A DNA stretch of 64,000 bases from Bullera alba (GCA_001600095.1 BCIX01000001.1:1178001-1242000); one strand, 5' to 3'; counted from the first letter of the stretch, positions 22,039 through 34,089 are shown. Made by a program: numbers and translations. The notes: a model not told the origin generated them from the sequence alone.

Positions 22039-23270
22039 TTACTCGTGGTGCTTTTTGATGAACTTGATGACATTGGCGGAGCTACGCATAGTCAGCAGAG
22101 GAACACAGTCAACCATTTCGAGCGGCTTACTCGTCTTTCGTCGGAGCGCCGAGAGCAATGTCAACCAGCTTGCCAGTGCCTTTTTCGAAGATGAAGTGAC
22201 TGCGTTTCGTGCTACGGAGTATCAGCAGGTGCATCTTGTGCAGGTCGGGCTAGATGAGACCACCGCGGCGAGGATCATGAAGTTGTGATAGTGCACAGCT
22301 CGAACTTCCATGTTGAGGGTACTTTTACTCACTTGTTGGGCTGGACGAAGGCTCCGAGTCTGCCACAACATCAGCGATTTTCTCTTGACGCGCTGCCATT
22401 GCTCACTTTTTGATCAACTTTGACTCTGGGTCGCAGAGGAGCTTAAAGTTGAGCTCCTTCTTGGTGATCCACTACAAGGGTCAGCAGTGCAGCGATACGT
22501 TGACTCGCCTTCTGCTGAGCCGCCGGCTTGTCCTTGGACAGGCCGTAGACCGTGTATCCAAGCTCGGCAATCTCATCGTTGCTATCACGGTACGCGCAAG
22601 CCTGTGTCGTGCATCCAGGTGTATCGGCCTACCAACTCCATCAGCCAAAGTAATGCCCAAACACAAAGTTACACACCTTTGGGTACAGGAAGAGAACGAT
22701 GCCCTTCTCTCCTTCATTGCCCAGAGTGCTCACGTCGACGGCGTTTCCCTCATTGTCCTCAATGGTGATCTTGGGCAACTTGTCTCCCTTCTTCAACGGG
22801 CCTTTGCTGTCGGTGGTCGGTTCCGCATCAGCAGGAGCTTCGGCCTCCTTCTCCTCCTCGGCCTTCTCCTCCTCGATCGCGTCCTCTTTCTTCTTGGAAG
22901 CCGTCTTGTCGTTGGCCTTGGATGCAGGAGCCTTCTTGGACGCTACCTTTGGAGTAGACTTGGAAGTTGGTGCCTTGTCTGAAGCCGGTTTGGCCTTCTT
23001 CTCGGTACCAGTTTTGGATTCTGGCGCCGGTCTCTAGAGCACAGCGTCAGATCATGAGATTTTTCGTCGATTATGATGGACTACCGAGCTCTTGGAGCCC
23101 TCTGGCGAGATTTGACGCGTACTCTCCACCCCATCACTCACCTTCTTTGGCTCCGCGGCGGACTCTGGCGCGGCGCTTCCTGCGATCCTGGCAGACTTCC
23201 TAGAGGCGGTAGAGGGCGGCGCCATGGACTCGGCCTTGGATGCTGGCTTGCTGGTGCTCTTAGGTGCCAT
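22039..23270 (-). CDS. DOT5: Nuclear thiol peroxidase, BCP/PrxQ type (Dot5-like)
   Basis: Atypical 2-Cys peroxiredoxin that reduces alkyl hydroperoxides and H2O2 with thioredoxin. Start ATG 23270. The first 110 or so residues are Lys/Ala/Ser/Glu-rich and disordered (KKAKPASDKAPTSKSTPK; KKKEDAIEEEKAEEEKEAE), a long basic-acidic extension that should drive nuclear entry, as in yeast Dot5. The catalytic domain begins LKKGDKLPKITIEDNEGN and contains TPGCTTQACAYRD, with the peroxidatic Cys and resolving Cys five residues apart, as in PrxQ enzymes. Then come GLSKDKPAAQQKW and LLCDPESKLIKKLGAF. It ends KFIKKHHE at 22039. Introns are short and exons join in frame. It is divergent from a REX4-like exonuclease gene. 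Confidence 0.9.
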
Positions 23271-23611
23271 ACTGAGTGTCTATAGATGAGATGCGCTGTG
23301 AGATAGATGTGAGGATGAGATGAGGGTGATGGACGTGTTGATCAATGTCCCGTCACGTTGTCTGCCTGTGGCTAAGTGTTATTGCCAACATTGGCTTATC
23401 CGGGGTCTCCACGTGTTTCAAACCAGCTAGGGCAACCCGATATCCGCTAGCAGACAACTGTCGCGAAGCTCGAGCAGCCTCGTTGCTCGACATCAACTGC
23501 TCGATACATTTGCGATACATCCAGGTACACAAGGCCTAGGGCGCTCTACTTCACCTCTGGATGCTCAGTCGAGGCTCATAACAGCTGCCTCCTCGGAGTC
23601 GATCGCCCAGA

Positions 23612-24488
23612 ATGACTCTTCCGCCGTTGGAGAAGTACGTGGCGATAGGTAAGTCATCGTACACACCTTCATTCTAGCTGACAATACACTCACACAGATG
23701 TCGAGACGGTGCGAACGAAAGCAGGGCATGTGATGGCTAAGCAGGTTTACTTGAATATATATCCACAGAACAGGATGTTGATGTGGATAGGATCGGCATG
23801 GTGGATCATCAGGGCGAGATCCTACTGAAATCGTTCATCTATGTCAACCCGAAGAACGTCCTTGACTACATCACAGCCAGTCAGTGCAAAGTGTCCCCCT
23901 CGAAGCCAATGCTGACTTCGTCCCAGTCAATGGGATAAAAGCTGGAGCCCTAGATGGAGGTGAGCTAGGATGCGGAGTCCAGCCCTGCTCTCAGTGGCTC
24001 ACGACCCCGACTCAGCTCCAACTTTTGAAGAGATTCGACCCAAGATTATAGCCCTGCTCAAAGACAAGATCCTCGTCGGACACGCAGTATACAACGACCT
24101 CTCATGGATCGGCCACAGGCACCCTTATGAAGACTTTCGCGATACCTCACTCTACTACCCCCTCCGCAAGCGACTCGGCATTGAGCGAGAGGGCGAGTAT
24201 CCTGGCCTGAAAAAGCTCTACAAGGAGGTATTCGGGGAGGAGATCCAGACCGACATCCACTGTCCTGTAAGGCTGTCTTAGACGCGGATGGACATTGAGC
24301 TGATCAGATTAGGTCGAGGACGCTAGAGCGGTGATGCGTCTGTTCAACTCGGTAAGAGAGGAGTATGAGACGGCTTTGGCCAAAGGCCAAGAGTGCGTCG
24401 CGGGTCTGCCGAGGTGAGTTGGTTGACGTTCAAGCCAATCTAGGCTAATGATCCCTCTGCCAGATCATACGAGAAGTGTTTCTGGTAA
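23612..24488 (+). CDS. REX4: REX4-like 3'-5' RNA exonuclease
   Basis: DEDDh-family exonuclease; yeast Rex4 and animal ISG20-like relatives act on nuclear RNA, including pre-rRNA. Start ATG 23612 (MTLPPLEKYVAIDVET). The Exo I motif DVE is split by an intron after V-A-I-D. Exons then give DRIGMVDHQGEILLKSFIYV and VNPKNVLDYITAINGI. Exo II is DKILVGHAVYNDLSWIGH and Exo III HCPVEDARAVMRLF, with the catalytic His and Asp present. It stops at 24488 after YEKCFW. The protein is small, about 210-220 aa, with none of the usual long basic N-terminus of Rex4, so it may be nearer ISG20-type enzymes. The second intron can use either of two nearby AG acceptors; only the downstream one keeps frame. Confidence 0.8.
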
Positions 24489-24720
24489 TCCTCCTGACTC
24501 CCGTGATCACATACCAATATCATCATAACGACCCAGCCATGCAGAATCATTCGTCATAGGCTATATCATGACTTCGTGACATCAACTTTTGATCTAAGAC
24601 GAGCTCGTGGTGTCTCTAAGTGTTTGAGCTACGACATTGGGAACTCGGATGACCACCTTCATCTCGCCGTGCGAGCCGCCCCTCTCGTTATACAACCGAC
24701 AACATGTCTCCTCTGACCGA

Positions 24721-25946
24721 TTAGAACCCAGCGGCTCCTGGCGCTTTGTCTCCCTCTCTTCTCAGTGCTAACAGGATTTCCTTCATTCGCGCTAGGTCCG
24801 AGCCGCCTGGAACGGAAGGTCTGATGGTTTTTGATTCTGCGAGGGTCAGCTTTGACCGGAAACCCTGCATGACTTCAACGAGCAGAGTGAGAGGTGAGAT
24901 CACTCACGAGAGTTCTCCAGTTGGATCAAATCAGTGATCCTCTCCCAGGCTGTGCCCTTGGCGATACCCTCGCTCAGCTTCTCTAGGTAGGCGGCCTCTT
25001 TCTCCCTAGAAGGATAATTAGCATACCGCAGCTTCGGCTAGGAGGATCCGAGAAGCCGCCCGGGAAAAACCCACTTGTTCTCTCGGATATTCCTCTCCTT
25101 CTGCTTGTTGTAGTCCTCGTAAAACCTGTCAATGTCCTTCTCCGCCTTGTTCTTCAGATCATCCCGTCTTGACCTATCCCTCTCGTCTCGCGCTTTGATC
25201 TCCTCGCTCTGCTTCTCTCTCCAAGCTCGAATGGGCTCAGAGTCCTCCTGAGATGGCTGGAGGGTGTTGGCAAAGGCGGGAGGGGGAAGTATCGAGGAGC
25301 GCTGGGGTTGAGGGGCAGCGTAGGGAGAAGCGCCGTATGGCGTGGACTGTAGGGCGTTGAACACTGGCTTTGCTGGCTGTGATGGGGAAGAGACCAGGAC
25401 GAGACCATCCAATGAAGCGACGTTCCATCAGCACCAGCTAGCAGTAACTTTACCGGACACAGTGACCTACCGCATCGTATCCAACCTCTCCACTGAGATC
25501 TGGGAAGGCGCTCTCGAACTTCTCCCTATCTGCGTCCTCGCCCGTACCTGCGACTCCTGTAACTCGGACCTCTGATCCACCGATTCCTGGCGAGTCCAAA
25601 GAAGGGAAAGCATCAATCCCCCGAGGCTGGGGCGAAGGTGGCTTGACTGGAGCATCATTCACTGGAGATGCTGGAGAAGGTTAGCTCCTTCCTCAGTCTC
25701 GAGGCGTATGGGAGAGCTCGCTTACTGAGGTCGGGGAACGAGTCCATGCCAGATGGAGCGCTGGGGGCGCCTCCGGAAGAGAAGAGATCGGCATCGTCAC
25801 CTAATGTGACGGTCAGCAACACCGTCGAAGCTGTAGCCTCGTCTACTCCTGCACCAGTATGGCTCATCCTGGACTCGTGGACACCTCCACTCACCCAACG
25901 CTGCTTTCTCCCGAGCTAGGAAATCGGCCATAGGATCGTCGGACAT
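24721..25946 (-). CDS. CLC1: Clathrin light chain
   Basis: Structural subunit that binds clathrin heavy chain and regulates coat assembly on the plasma membrane, trans-Golgi and endosomes. Start ATG 25946 (MSDDPMADFLAREKAALG). A Ser/Pro/Asp-rich disordered N-terminal half carries FPDL and FPSLD blocks, which may bind adaptors. The signature coiled coil follows: RAWREKQSEEIKARDERDRS, KAEKDIDRFYEDYNKQKER, then WERITDLI and the conserved C-terminus LARMKEILLALRREGDKAPG ending AAGF. About six short introns, one right before the last exon. Highly conserved tail and correct order make this a secure call. It is divergent from an unknown gene at 26275. Confidence 0.92.
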
Positions 25947-26274
25947 GTTGATGACGGTTGCTGTAAGGTTGAGTAGCTTGCTAGGGTTGTTGAGCTCTTT
26001 CGTTGACGTCCGAGTGTGCTACTGTATAGGATGGTCGTTGTCATACGGTGTGGTGAGGACCGGCAGTGACGCCGGACGCGCTGGCTGGCGTATCGGCGTT
26101 ATCTCGGCGTTATTACTGTGTGGCGGCGTAGAATATGTGGTGGAGGTGAGCCACGCGTTTTGACTTTCTAATCTTCCTCTTTCACAACGCGTCTTACTCT
26201 AAATCAGCAAGGAGGGCTGAGATAGCCATGGTCTAAGTCGGTGAAGATCAGCTGAATACCAGCTCATTGTCAAC

Positions 26275-27717
26275 ATGGCCGAGAGGCGGAAGCCGGTCTA
26301 CGACAATTATATTCAGGAGCTCATACAATCGCCGCTGGAGGAGGGACTGAGTGAGCCAGCTTGCTCGAGCAACGATTGCGTCCAGCTAATCGCTTCGCAG
26401 TACCACTTTTCCTGACCAATATCTCCTTCTTCCTTGACTCGCACACCATTCCGACAGCGTGAGTGGGAAGTTTGTCTCATGTGACTAACAGCGTTCAGTA
26501 AGCACACACAGATACTTCTTCATTATGCCTCCCTGCCGACAAAATACGAGCACCCGTCCCCATTATCCCTACTATACCGCCTCTCCGACCGAAACCCGCC
26601 ACACGTCTTTGCTCAGCTCTTGCCGTACCCCTCACATGACAGCAGTCCCAGATGGCTGAGCTGGACCGACAGAAGGGGTGCCGAGAAAGAGGCCAAGTCG
26701 AGGTTAGCTCAGTGCAAGCGTGAAGGAATCTGGGCGCTGGTGTTTGACAAATCGACAAACATGGCCGAAAGCGAGGGGAGACAGCGCTCGATAAGTCCAC
26801 ATGGCTGGGCCTTCATGGAATGGTTTGTTCAATTGTGGGAGAAGGACGTACCGGCGGATCAGCGTGAGTAGATCGGCTTTGGAGGGGAGTCAAGCTCATA
26901 CACTGGAACAGCTACAGCCGTGTCTAAATCCTTCATCCTGCAGCTTCCCCGTGGTGCTGCGGATCTTCAGCTCGACGACGCTGCGTTGCCCTTGGATGTT
27001 GTCCGTGCTGCGTATACCTCTAAGGAATCGCCCAGTTCTTCGGGTATACATCGGTCGGTGGCCACAAGACTGCTTCGATTGGTGAGTGTTATAATCGGGG
27101 ATTATGCTGACCGCTTGAAGTTGGTCAACTCGGCTACTGGACAGTCACCTCCCTTCCACCCTCAATCACTGGTACTCTCCCTCATGAAGCTGTTCCGCTC
27201 GTTTTCCCCCAGCCAAGTCTCGATGCTGCTATCGGACATGCAGCGGACGCTCCCCTGGAACGTGTTCACATATGTGACACTCGTCGCTATCGAGGATATG
27301 GGTGGGGTTCGGGTTGCACGGGCCGAAGCCCGCTCGAGACGGAAGAGCAAGAAGCGGAAGATGGACGAGGTCGAGGAGGAGGTAGAGGATTTGACACCGG
27401 GCGATGGATTTGGGATATTCCAACCGCCAACTATGGCCTACCTCGTTGAGGGCGTCTTGCCTCTGCCATTGGGCAAGGGAGTACCCGTCTCAACAGATCG
27501 AGTGAATTCACTGGCCAGGTTGAAGACTAGTCTCTTGAGCGGACTGCTGCGTCAAGGGGACAAAAAAACGGCATTCCAGACGGCGGTGAAGAGAACGGGG
27601 CCTGATTGGGACGATCGAGTCAAGAGCACTTTGGGGATCCTCAAGGGAGAGTCGGATACAGCGGAGCTTCTACCTTCCGGTCTCATGCTGCAGGATATAA
27701 TTTGTGCGATCGTATAG
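26275..27717 (+). CDS. Hypothetical protein, unknown family
   Basis: I do not recognise it. Start ATG 26275 (MAERRKPVYDNYIQELIQSP). Two small introns near 26350 and 26460 join in frame to HTQILLHYASLPTKYEHPS, then RWLSWTDRRGAEKEAKSRL and SPHGWAFMEWFVQLW. A later exon (from about 26912) holds SQVSMLLSDMQRTLPWNVFT and a basic patch RSRRKSKKRKMDE followed by an acidic run, a likely nuclear-localization signal. The protein is helical, soluble and about 420 aa. The splice-consistent frame and good codon bias show it is real. The basic patch and absence of membrane segments suggest a nuclear role; that is inference only. Its stop is 55 bp from the TRP1 stop. Confidence 0.7.
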
Positions 27718-27772
27718 CTAGACAGGATATGGTTGTATAATCACGAGCCGGGTGTATAGTCTAATGCATGTA

Positions 27773-30159
27773 TCACGCACTCTTGGCATTGTTCACAAAC
27801 GCTCTAACCTTGTCCGCATCCTTCCTACCACCGCCCTGGACTTCCACTCCGCTGCTGACGTCCACGGCAAACACACCGAGACCCGTCTCGCTGATGGCTT
27901 TCGCGACATTGTCCGGGTTGAGGCCGCCAGCAAGAACCACTGGCAGGGGGAACCTCCCTTCCGTTCCGACCTCCCCCTTGACGACAATGTCCCTCGCGTG
28001 CAACCAGGGGAACGTCTTGCCTTCCCCTCCAGCGCCCGCCGCGTCTAGCAGGTTAAACGAGTTTAGTCCCGGTCTGTCGACCTGTCCGCCAGTGAGTGTT
28101 CCCTCGGAGGACACCTTGAAGCATTTGATCACTGGGACCGGGATGAACCTCGCCCACTGTTGAGGCTCATCCCCGTGCAGTTGAACGATATCCAGGCCAA
28201 CCTCGTCGACCGCGGCGAGAATCTCATCCAGGGGCTGGTTCATGAACACGCCGACTAGCAGAGGCTTCCGTCTTTTGATGAGATGGGAGGAGTGGTGCGT
28301 GAACCACGGCAGCGACGATGTCTGACTTGATGTCGACACGGACAAGGCTGTGGGTGTGGAAGACGATGGGTCCCATTTCGCCTTGGACCTAGTCGAGCGC
28401 ACAAGATCCGCAATCTCTGTCGCAGTGTCGAGCGATATCATCCGCTTCGTTCCAGGGACCATGATGACACCGAGCATATCGGCACCAGCATCGATGGCAA
28501 TCTTGGCATCCTCAACGGATTGGATACCGCAGATTTTGACCAGGGGTTTCGCTCGACTCGACCTCTGTGGTGCAGGGATCCCCGCCAACGTTCTCAGGAA
28601 TTCCGATGGGTTCTCCGCTCGCATGAGAGATTCGCCGACCAAGACCGCCTTGACTCCCTCGGCGACGTACTTCTCCACATCCTCTCTCGAGGATATACCG
28701 CTGAGAGCACAGAGGACAACCTCTTTGCCATTCAACGCGGCGTTGACCCGAGACGTCGTGGACATGTCGACATTGAAGTCGTGTAGGTTTCGGTTGTTCA
28801 CCCCGATCACCTTGGATCCGATCTCAAGCGCCAGTTCCAGCTCTTCTGGGTTGTTGACCTCAACCAGTGGCTCCATTCCGAGCGAGCGGGAGTAGTCGTA
28901 GAGCTCTTTTAGCAGCTTTGGCTCGAGCATGGCGACAATCAGGAGAACAGTGTCCGCGCCGTAGAGACGAGCCTCGTCGATTTGATATGGAGCAAGGATA
29001 AAGTCCTTTCGTAGAATGGCGGGTCTGTTGGGCAGCGAGTCGAGAGCTTGCCTCACCGCGAGCATGTCCGTGAGTGACCCCTTGAACCACTTTGGTTCGG
29101 TCAGAACGGAGATAACCGAGGCGCCTGCGATGGCATACCTCAGTGCTTGCGCCGGGGCCGAGGCCAGTGGCGCAATGTCGCCTTTGGAGGGGGAAGCCCG
29201 CTTGATCTCGGCCATGATGGCGGTGTGCTCGGACGAGGTGAGTCGAGCGGGAAAGTCGATCTGCGGTGGCGCAGCGTGGAGCGATAACGACGTTTTGAGA
29301 TTGACAGGGGTGGCCGCAAGAGTTGACGAGGACACTTCGACGTCTCGGAGTCGCTGGGCGTGGATCTGGTTGAGAATCGTAGGCAACGACGGCTGAGGTG
29401 GCTTTGCACACGTTGGCTTCTCTGTCGATCCATTTGCCGCTGGTTTGACACCGCACCAAGTGTTGTCTTCACCCCAGTACGCCCCCTTCATCTTGAGGAA
29501 ATTGGCCATGAGGCCTTTGCCACCTTCCGACATGCACGATTCGGGATGGTACTGAACCGCCTCGACGCAGTATTCCCGGTGTCGAACGGCCATGACAACG
29601 CCAGATTCTTTTGTCGTGGCGGTGACCTGTAGTTGAGGGGGAAGTGAGAGCACCTTTGCAGACAGAGAGTGGTATCGAGTCGACGAGAGATCTTGAGGCA
29701 GGTCGTGGAAGATCCCGCACGAGTCGTGCTCGACTAGTGATGTTTTGCCGTGCTTGATCTCTCCAGCGTAGGCGATCTACATAGCATCAGCATACATAGC
29801 TCAAACATCACTCACATCCCCTCCGAGCACATCCACCAAACACTCGAGGCCCATGCACACGCCGAGCACGGGCAACTTGCCCATACCCCAAGTGATGACA
29901 TCTCTGCTGATTCCAGAGTCGGTCTTTGGATGGCCAGGACCGGGGGAGATAACGATTCGAGCGAGATCACCGGCGTCAAACATTTTCTAGAAGACATCAG
30001 CGCAGATCCTAACACTCGGACTGGAGGACCCACCTGAACATCGCTCAAGGAGATCTTGTCATTCCGCCTGACGAGTGGGTTTCCCCCTAGAGTCGCAATA
30101 TCGGCGTAAATGTTCCAGGTGAACGAGTCGTAGTTGTCAATCAGGAGTGTGTAGCCCAT
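27773..30159 (-). CDS. TRP1: Trifunctional tryptophan synthesis protein TRP1
   Basis: One polypeptide with three activities of tryptophan synthesis: anthranilate synthase glutamine amidotransferase, indole-3-glycerol-phosphate synthase (IGPS) and phosphoribosylanthranilate isomerase (PRAI). Start ATG 30159 ([18 protein letters not shown]). The amidotransferase has SPGPGHP, the nucleophile Cys in [13 protein letters not shown] and the His/Glu pair in [14 protein letters not shown] linker leads to IGPS with [16 protein letters not shown] and [15 protein letters not shown], then PRAI with [20 protein letters not shown] and [14 protein letters not shown]. It ends in FVNNAKSA at 27773. Two introns lie in the first third. 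This domain order is the normal fungal arrangement. All catalytic motifs are intact. It diverges from the acyltransferase gene with about 240 bp between starts. Confidence 0.96.
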
Positions 30160-30400
30160 TGTGCAGTTGTGGCCTGGAGGTATAGGTTGAACATGAAGCA
30201 ACATGACTGATCTTGTCGGCATCTACTCGACCACGTCCTCGACATTTGCGAGTCGGTACGTCGGCGATCACCGCAAAACCACGTGGCAAACTTCCAAGCT
30301 GCGATCGACCACTTGCTGCAGGCCCCAGCTGCTGCTTGACTCGGCTATAGTCTGAACCTACCGTAGCTATAGCTCCAAGCTCATCCAAGTCTACCTCGGC

Positions 30401-31767
30401 ATGGAGAAGTTCTCGAAATGGAGGGTGAGCTGCGCGACCCCTTTCATAATACAGCTTTTCTGACGTTGTTCTCGCTCCTCAGGACCCCGCAACTGGGATC
30501 CAGGTGAGTCTCTGATCAAATCCTTGGAAACTCGGCTGACTCTTCAGCCCTTCCTACCGCCTCTACCTTCAGGCAGCATCTCGCCAGCGATACTGGCAGT
30601 CTTATCCCCGCTATCTGTTGTCAATGTGGTCCTCAGGGGTGCATTGATAGCGCTGGTCGGAGCTCTACACCTCCTGCTGGAGACCATATTCACTGTCTTG
30701 GTGAGTTGCTGATTTCGGCCAGCACTGACAATGCAGAAACCTATACCGCTCCTACATCAAACGGTACAGTCGGCCTACACTGTAGTCACATGTCGGCTGG
30801 CTCTGTTGTTCATGGGATACGTGTGGATCGAGACGGAGATGGCCTCGCCCAAACGAGGGTAAGCGGCCCGGAGCCTAGAACGCTACTTGACTGACCCGCG
30901 CAGGGCCAAGGGAGTGACACAGATCTCGAACCGCTCGCCACGCCGAGGAGACCTTATCATCAGCAACTGGTCCTCTTACGTCGACGTGCTATATCTCGCC
31001 TTTAGGTGAGTAAAGCGGTAACCCACGAGCTGACAAATAGACACAACCCCACCTTTCTGCTACCTGTATTCTCCGCCATACCTGATGCACCAACAGAAGC
31101 ACCCAAATTTGGACGACAAACAGGTACAGGCTCTGCATCGATACAAACGACCCAATCGCTACCTCAGCCCCCGCTGCTTGGTTACGTTCCCGTGCCCCTA
31201 CTCCAGCTGTTAGCGAGGACTGGATTGGCTCCCGACCAAGTCAACGTCCCGCTCAAGGGCATGTACAAGACGCTCAAGGATGCCAGGAGAAGGGAGGAGA
31301 GGCCTGTCGTCTTGTTCCCAGAGGGTACTACTGGGAACGGGCGAGCAGTGCTCAGGTTTGGCGAGGGGAGTCTTGTGGAAGGCGATGTTGGCGGAGATCA
31401 AGACGGGATAGTCTGGGTCAAGTACCTGAGGCACCCCGCACCAGCGCCGTTTGCACAAACAGCCACTTGCTCTCTGCCCAGACCCATACACCACCTCCTC
31501 ACAACGCTGCTATGGACGCCAAACCTACTCACATCCAGATCTCTCCTCGTGCGCACCCTGAACCCAGCGGCATCGCCGTCGTCCCCTTCCTTCCTCCCGT
31601 CAGAGATCCTCGCATCGACACCAGGTGGCATGGAAGCGGCCGGGCGCGATGGTGCGTGGAGAGAGGCGTGTTCGATCGTCCTAGCGGAGACGGGGAAGAT
31701 TAGGAGAGTAAGGCTGGGTTGGGTCGAGAAGAAGGGGTTTTTAGAGTATTACAACAGCAGGCGGTAG
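30401..31767 (+). CDS. LOA1: LOA1/Vps66-like lysophosphatidic acid acyltransferase
   Basis: PlsC-type acyltransferase that makes phosphatidic acid from LPA and acyl-CoA; the yeast relative acts at lipid droplets and ER. Start ATG 30401 (MEKFSKWRDPATGIQPFLPP, built from three small exons). Membrane segments follow (ISPAILAVLSPLSVVNVVLR; LIALVGALHLLLETIFTVL). Block I reads DLIISNWSSYVDVLYLAF, with Trp where the catalytic His of HX4D normally stands. Block III is VVLFPEGTTGNGRAVLRFGE, strongly conserved. The C-terminal half after this is less conserved. Family assignment rests on the FPEGTT block, the SNW...D block and overall layout. The missing His seems to be a feature of this subfamily, from memory, not checked. 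Confidence 0.83.
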
Positions 31768-31772
31768 ATGCA

Positions 31773-33622
31773 TTATCGATACACTAGCGCTATACCCTTC
31801 TTCCCTTTACCATCTTTCAGCTCGTCAAGACCCAAGATCCGCTCCAGTTCCCGCCATCCGAGTCTAAACCTGACCTGTATCTCGTCCGTGTGATGCGACC
31901 CATCTAGATATTTCACAAGATCCTCCTCGAGCAGTCTTGTCTGCTCGTCTCTCAACTTCAGCGCGCCATGCTTGAGTGTTCCTAGGGTCCGCTTCGATGA
32001 CATTGATGGGTGGGTGTCGGCTGCCGAGTTGAGCGATCGAGGCAGCGAGCCTCTCATGCTGGTGAACGCGACTGGGCGTCTCGGCGAGCGCGTCACCGAG
32101 GGTGGGGTTCTCGAAGGGGAGACGCCGAGGGAAGCGTTGGAAGCTTGGGAGCGCAGAGTGAACGTGCTGTCACCAGGCCCTGATCGTGTCAAGCCTGAAT
32201 CTCCAGCTGTGCGCGTGGATAGGGTGAGGGATGATCCGATTCTGGCGGACTTGTCAAACCCGACTCTCCGCTTAGCATCCGGGTTGGGTATCAACGGCGA
32301 TACTCCCCGCTCCACCAATATCGGCCACCGGTGTATCCGTCGAAGAAAACCCTTGATGATGCCGAAGGAGACGAACCGCCTTGGGTCTATGCCCAGAGAC
32401 ACAATCTTGTTCTGCTCTGTCCAGTCGTGCACCGTAACTCCCGGAAGAAGTTTCGAGTAGAGGCGTAAGAGGGCCGGCCATGACGGCTTGGCATAACCAG
32501 GGCGGGTGACATATGTCGCGCACTCTAGCATGACCGTCTCGTCTGAAGCCAAGCGCGATATCGAAGGTTTCAGGGTGTACATGTTGGAGTGTTGGAAAAT
32601 GTCCACCTATCGTCAGCTTGGTTTTTGCATTCCACTCACCATCATGACCACTTGATAGTAGAGCAAGTGTCTCAGAGTCTCCCTCGTGAGTGCCTCGTCG
32701 GCGTCGGCCAGATCGGCAATCTTCCTTATATGGTTAATCCCGTTGATATGCTCGGTGACCCTCGACGCGGTCAGATCCCAGCCGTCGTCCTTGATCCCAT
32801 TGAGGTCGATGAGGGCAATGGGAACGTGCCAGTCCTCGCATTCGGGTGGGTTGGCTGTTGTCAGCGGTGCCAGTGGGGTTCACTCACGAAAGAACGGAAA
32901 CAGCTTTAGCTCAAGCGAGTTGAACCCGTCCAACGGGATCGAGGTCTCGGAATACGAGTTGAGATCTTCGAATAGCTGCTCCAGAACGCTAGGTAGCGGA
33001 GTATGCTCGGACGTCGGCTGGGACAGATACGCCGAGTCGATCTGCAGTCAGCCAAGCTCTCATACTTCACTCACTTCTGCACTCTTCAATATCCTAGCAC
33101 ACTTTCTCACCACCGGCTCAAACGCCTCAAGGCTGCTCGAAGCGTGAAACACAAAGCACAGATTCCACATGTACTCGTTCCGCTGATACCTCCCGCCCTC
33201 CCCAGCCAACACGCTCGGCAGTCCCATTATCCTATACTCCTCTCTATCCCCTTCCTCACACCCAGTGGTCAAGAGTGTAACTAGCTTCCCATGGAGGTTC
33301 TTCTTCGGAATCACATATTCGGATATCGGGGCAAAGTCCAGTAGTGTTGGTCCAATTATGGTCTCATTGTCCGTGGCCACACTGGCTCGGTCCCTGGAGC
33401 GAGAGGCCGAGCGAGAGCGCACATCGTCGGATGCGGTAGTCGATGTTATTAGATTGTCCGGTACTTGATGTATTATAGATGGGCCAATCTGTCGTCAGGC
33501 CTGGGTCTAGCTGGGGTGCTCACTTTTGGGTCAAATGTCGCGTAGAACAGCTACGTTATAAGCCCAAGCCTTCTTCGCGGACTCACCCCTACGATTTGAG
33601 GCAGAAAGCTCCTAGGCGTCAT
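31773..33622 (-). CDS. NPR2: Nitrogen permease regulator 2 (SEACIT/GATOR1 subunit)
   Basis: Subunit of the SEACIT (GATOR1) complex that inhibits TORC1 under amino-acid limitation, at the vacuole. Start ATG 33622 (MTPRSFLPQIVGLFYATFDP), with two short introns then KIGPSIIHQVPDN. The longin-like N-terminal domain includes SEYVIPKKNLHGKLVTLLT and YMWNLCFVFHASSSLEAFEP. Middle exons give EDWHVPIALIDLNGIKDDGW and INHIRKIADLADADEALTR. The last exon starts VDIFQHSNMYTLKPSI and includes VHDWTEQNKIVSLGIDPRRF and SFGIIKGFLRRIHRWP, diagnostic of NPR2. A Ser/Arg-rich insertion (RSRSASRSRDRAS) and a Ser/Pro-rich loop are probably regulatory. Its stop lies only five bases from the stop of the convergent acyltransferase gene. 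Confidence 0.92.
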
Positions 33623-34008
33623 GTTAGCTGTCGATTCGCATGTTGAAAGTGAGTTCTGACTGGACCATGTCGGCCTCGTCAACACAGGAGTGATGGTCGT
33701 GTGGGTCCTTTTGCCAGCAGGCACCAACGCTGCGACTCACTCGTCCGAGGACACCATATGTACAGATCGGAAGGGGCCCGTCGTGCTGGCGCAGCCAGCA
33801 GAGCTTGGAGCGAGGTTACAGGTATATGCACATGAGCAGGGGAAGGGTGTACACTGTATGGCACTGGTGTAGATCAGGGTGCACTGTCGTACGGGTCGAA
33901 AGAGCGATGTCGACCTACCGATTGCTGCTGGACCTGCGAAACCAGAATCAACAGCTATTTGGGGTTTATATATGACTGCGTTCCCTCTGCGGAAGCCAAA
34001 ATTAAAAC
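33623..34008. other. NPR2 upstream region and tRNA 5' flank
   Basis: No protein gene supported. A TTTATATATG element at 33965-33974, about 41 bp before the tRNA, may serve as an upstream TATA for Pol III. Confidence 0.4.
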
Positions 34009-34089
34009 GGGCGTATAGTGTAGGGGTAACACGTGGACTTCGCAGTTTTGTCATTGTCCACACCCCGCGTTCGAGTCGCGGTTCGTCCA
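34009..34089 (+). tRNA. tRNA-Ala (CGC) with a 10-nt intron
   Basis: Folds by eye: acceptor GGGCGTA with TTCGTCC (one T-T mismatch at pair 6), D arm GTG/CAC, anticodon stem TGGAC/GTCCA, T arm CCGCG-TTCGAGT-CGCGG, discriminator A at 34089. The anticodon loop starts TTCGCA, giving anticodon CGC (Ala), then a 10-nt insert GTTTTGTCAT in the canonical intron position after base 37. The third acceptor pair is G-T, the G3:U70 identity element of alanine tRNA, which independently supports the call. A T5 run at 34094-34098 should end Pol III transcription. Confidence 0.8.

Noticed and set aside
22410..22982. Plus-strand frame of 190 codons opposite the thiol peroxidase
   Set aside because: Leu/Ser-rich shadow of the Lys/Glu/Ala-rich peroxidase N-terminus.
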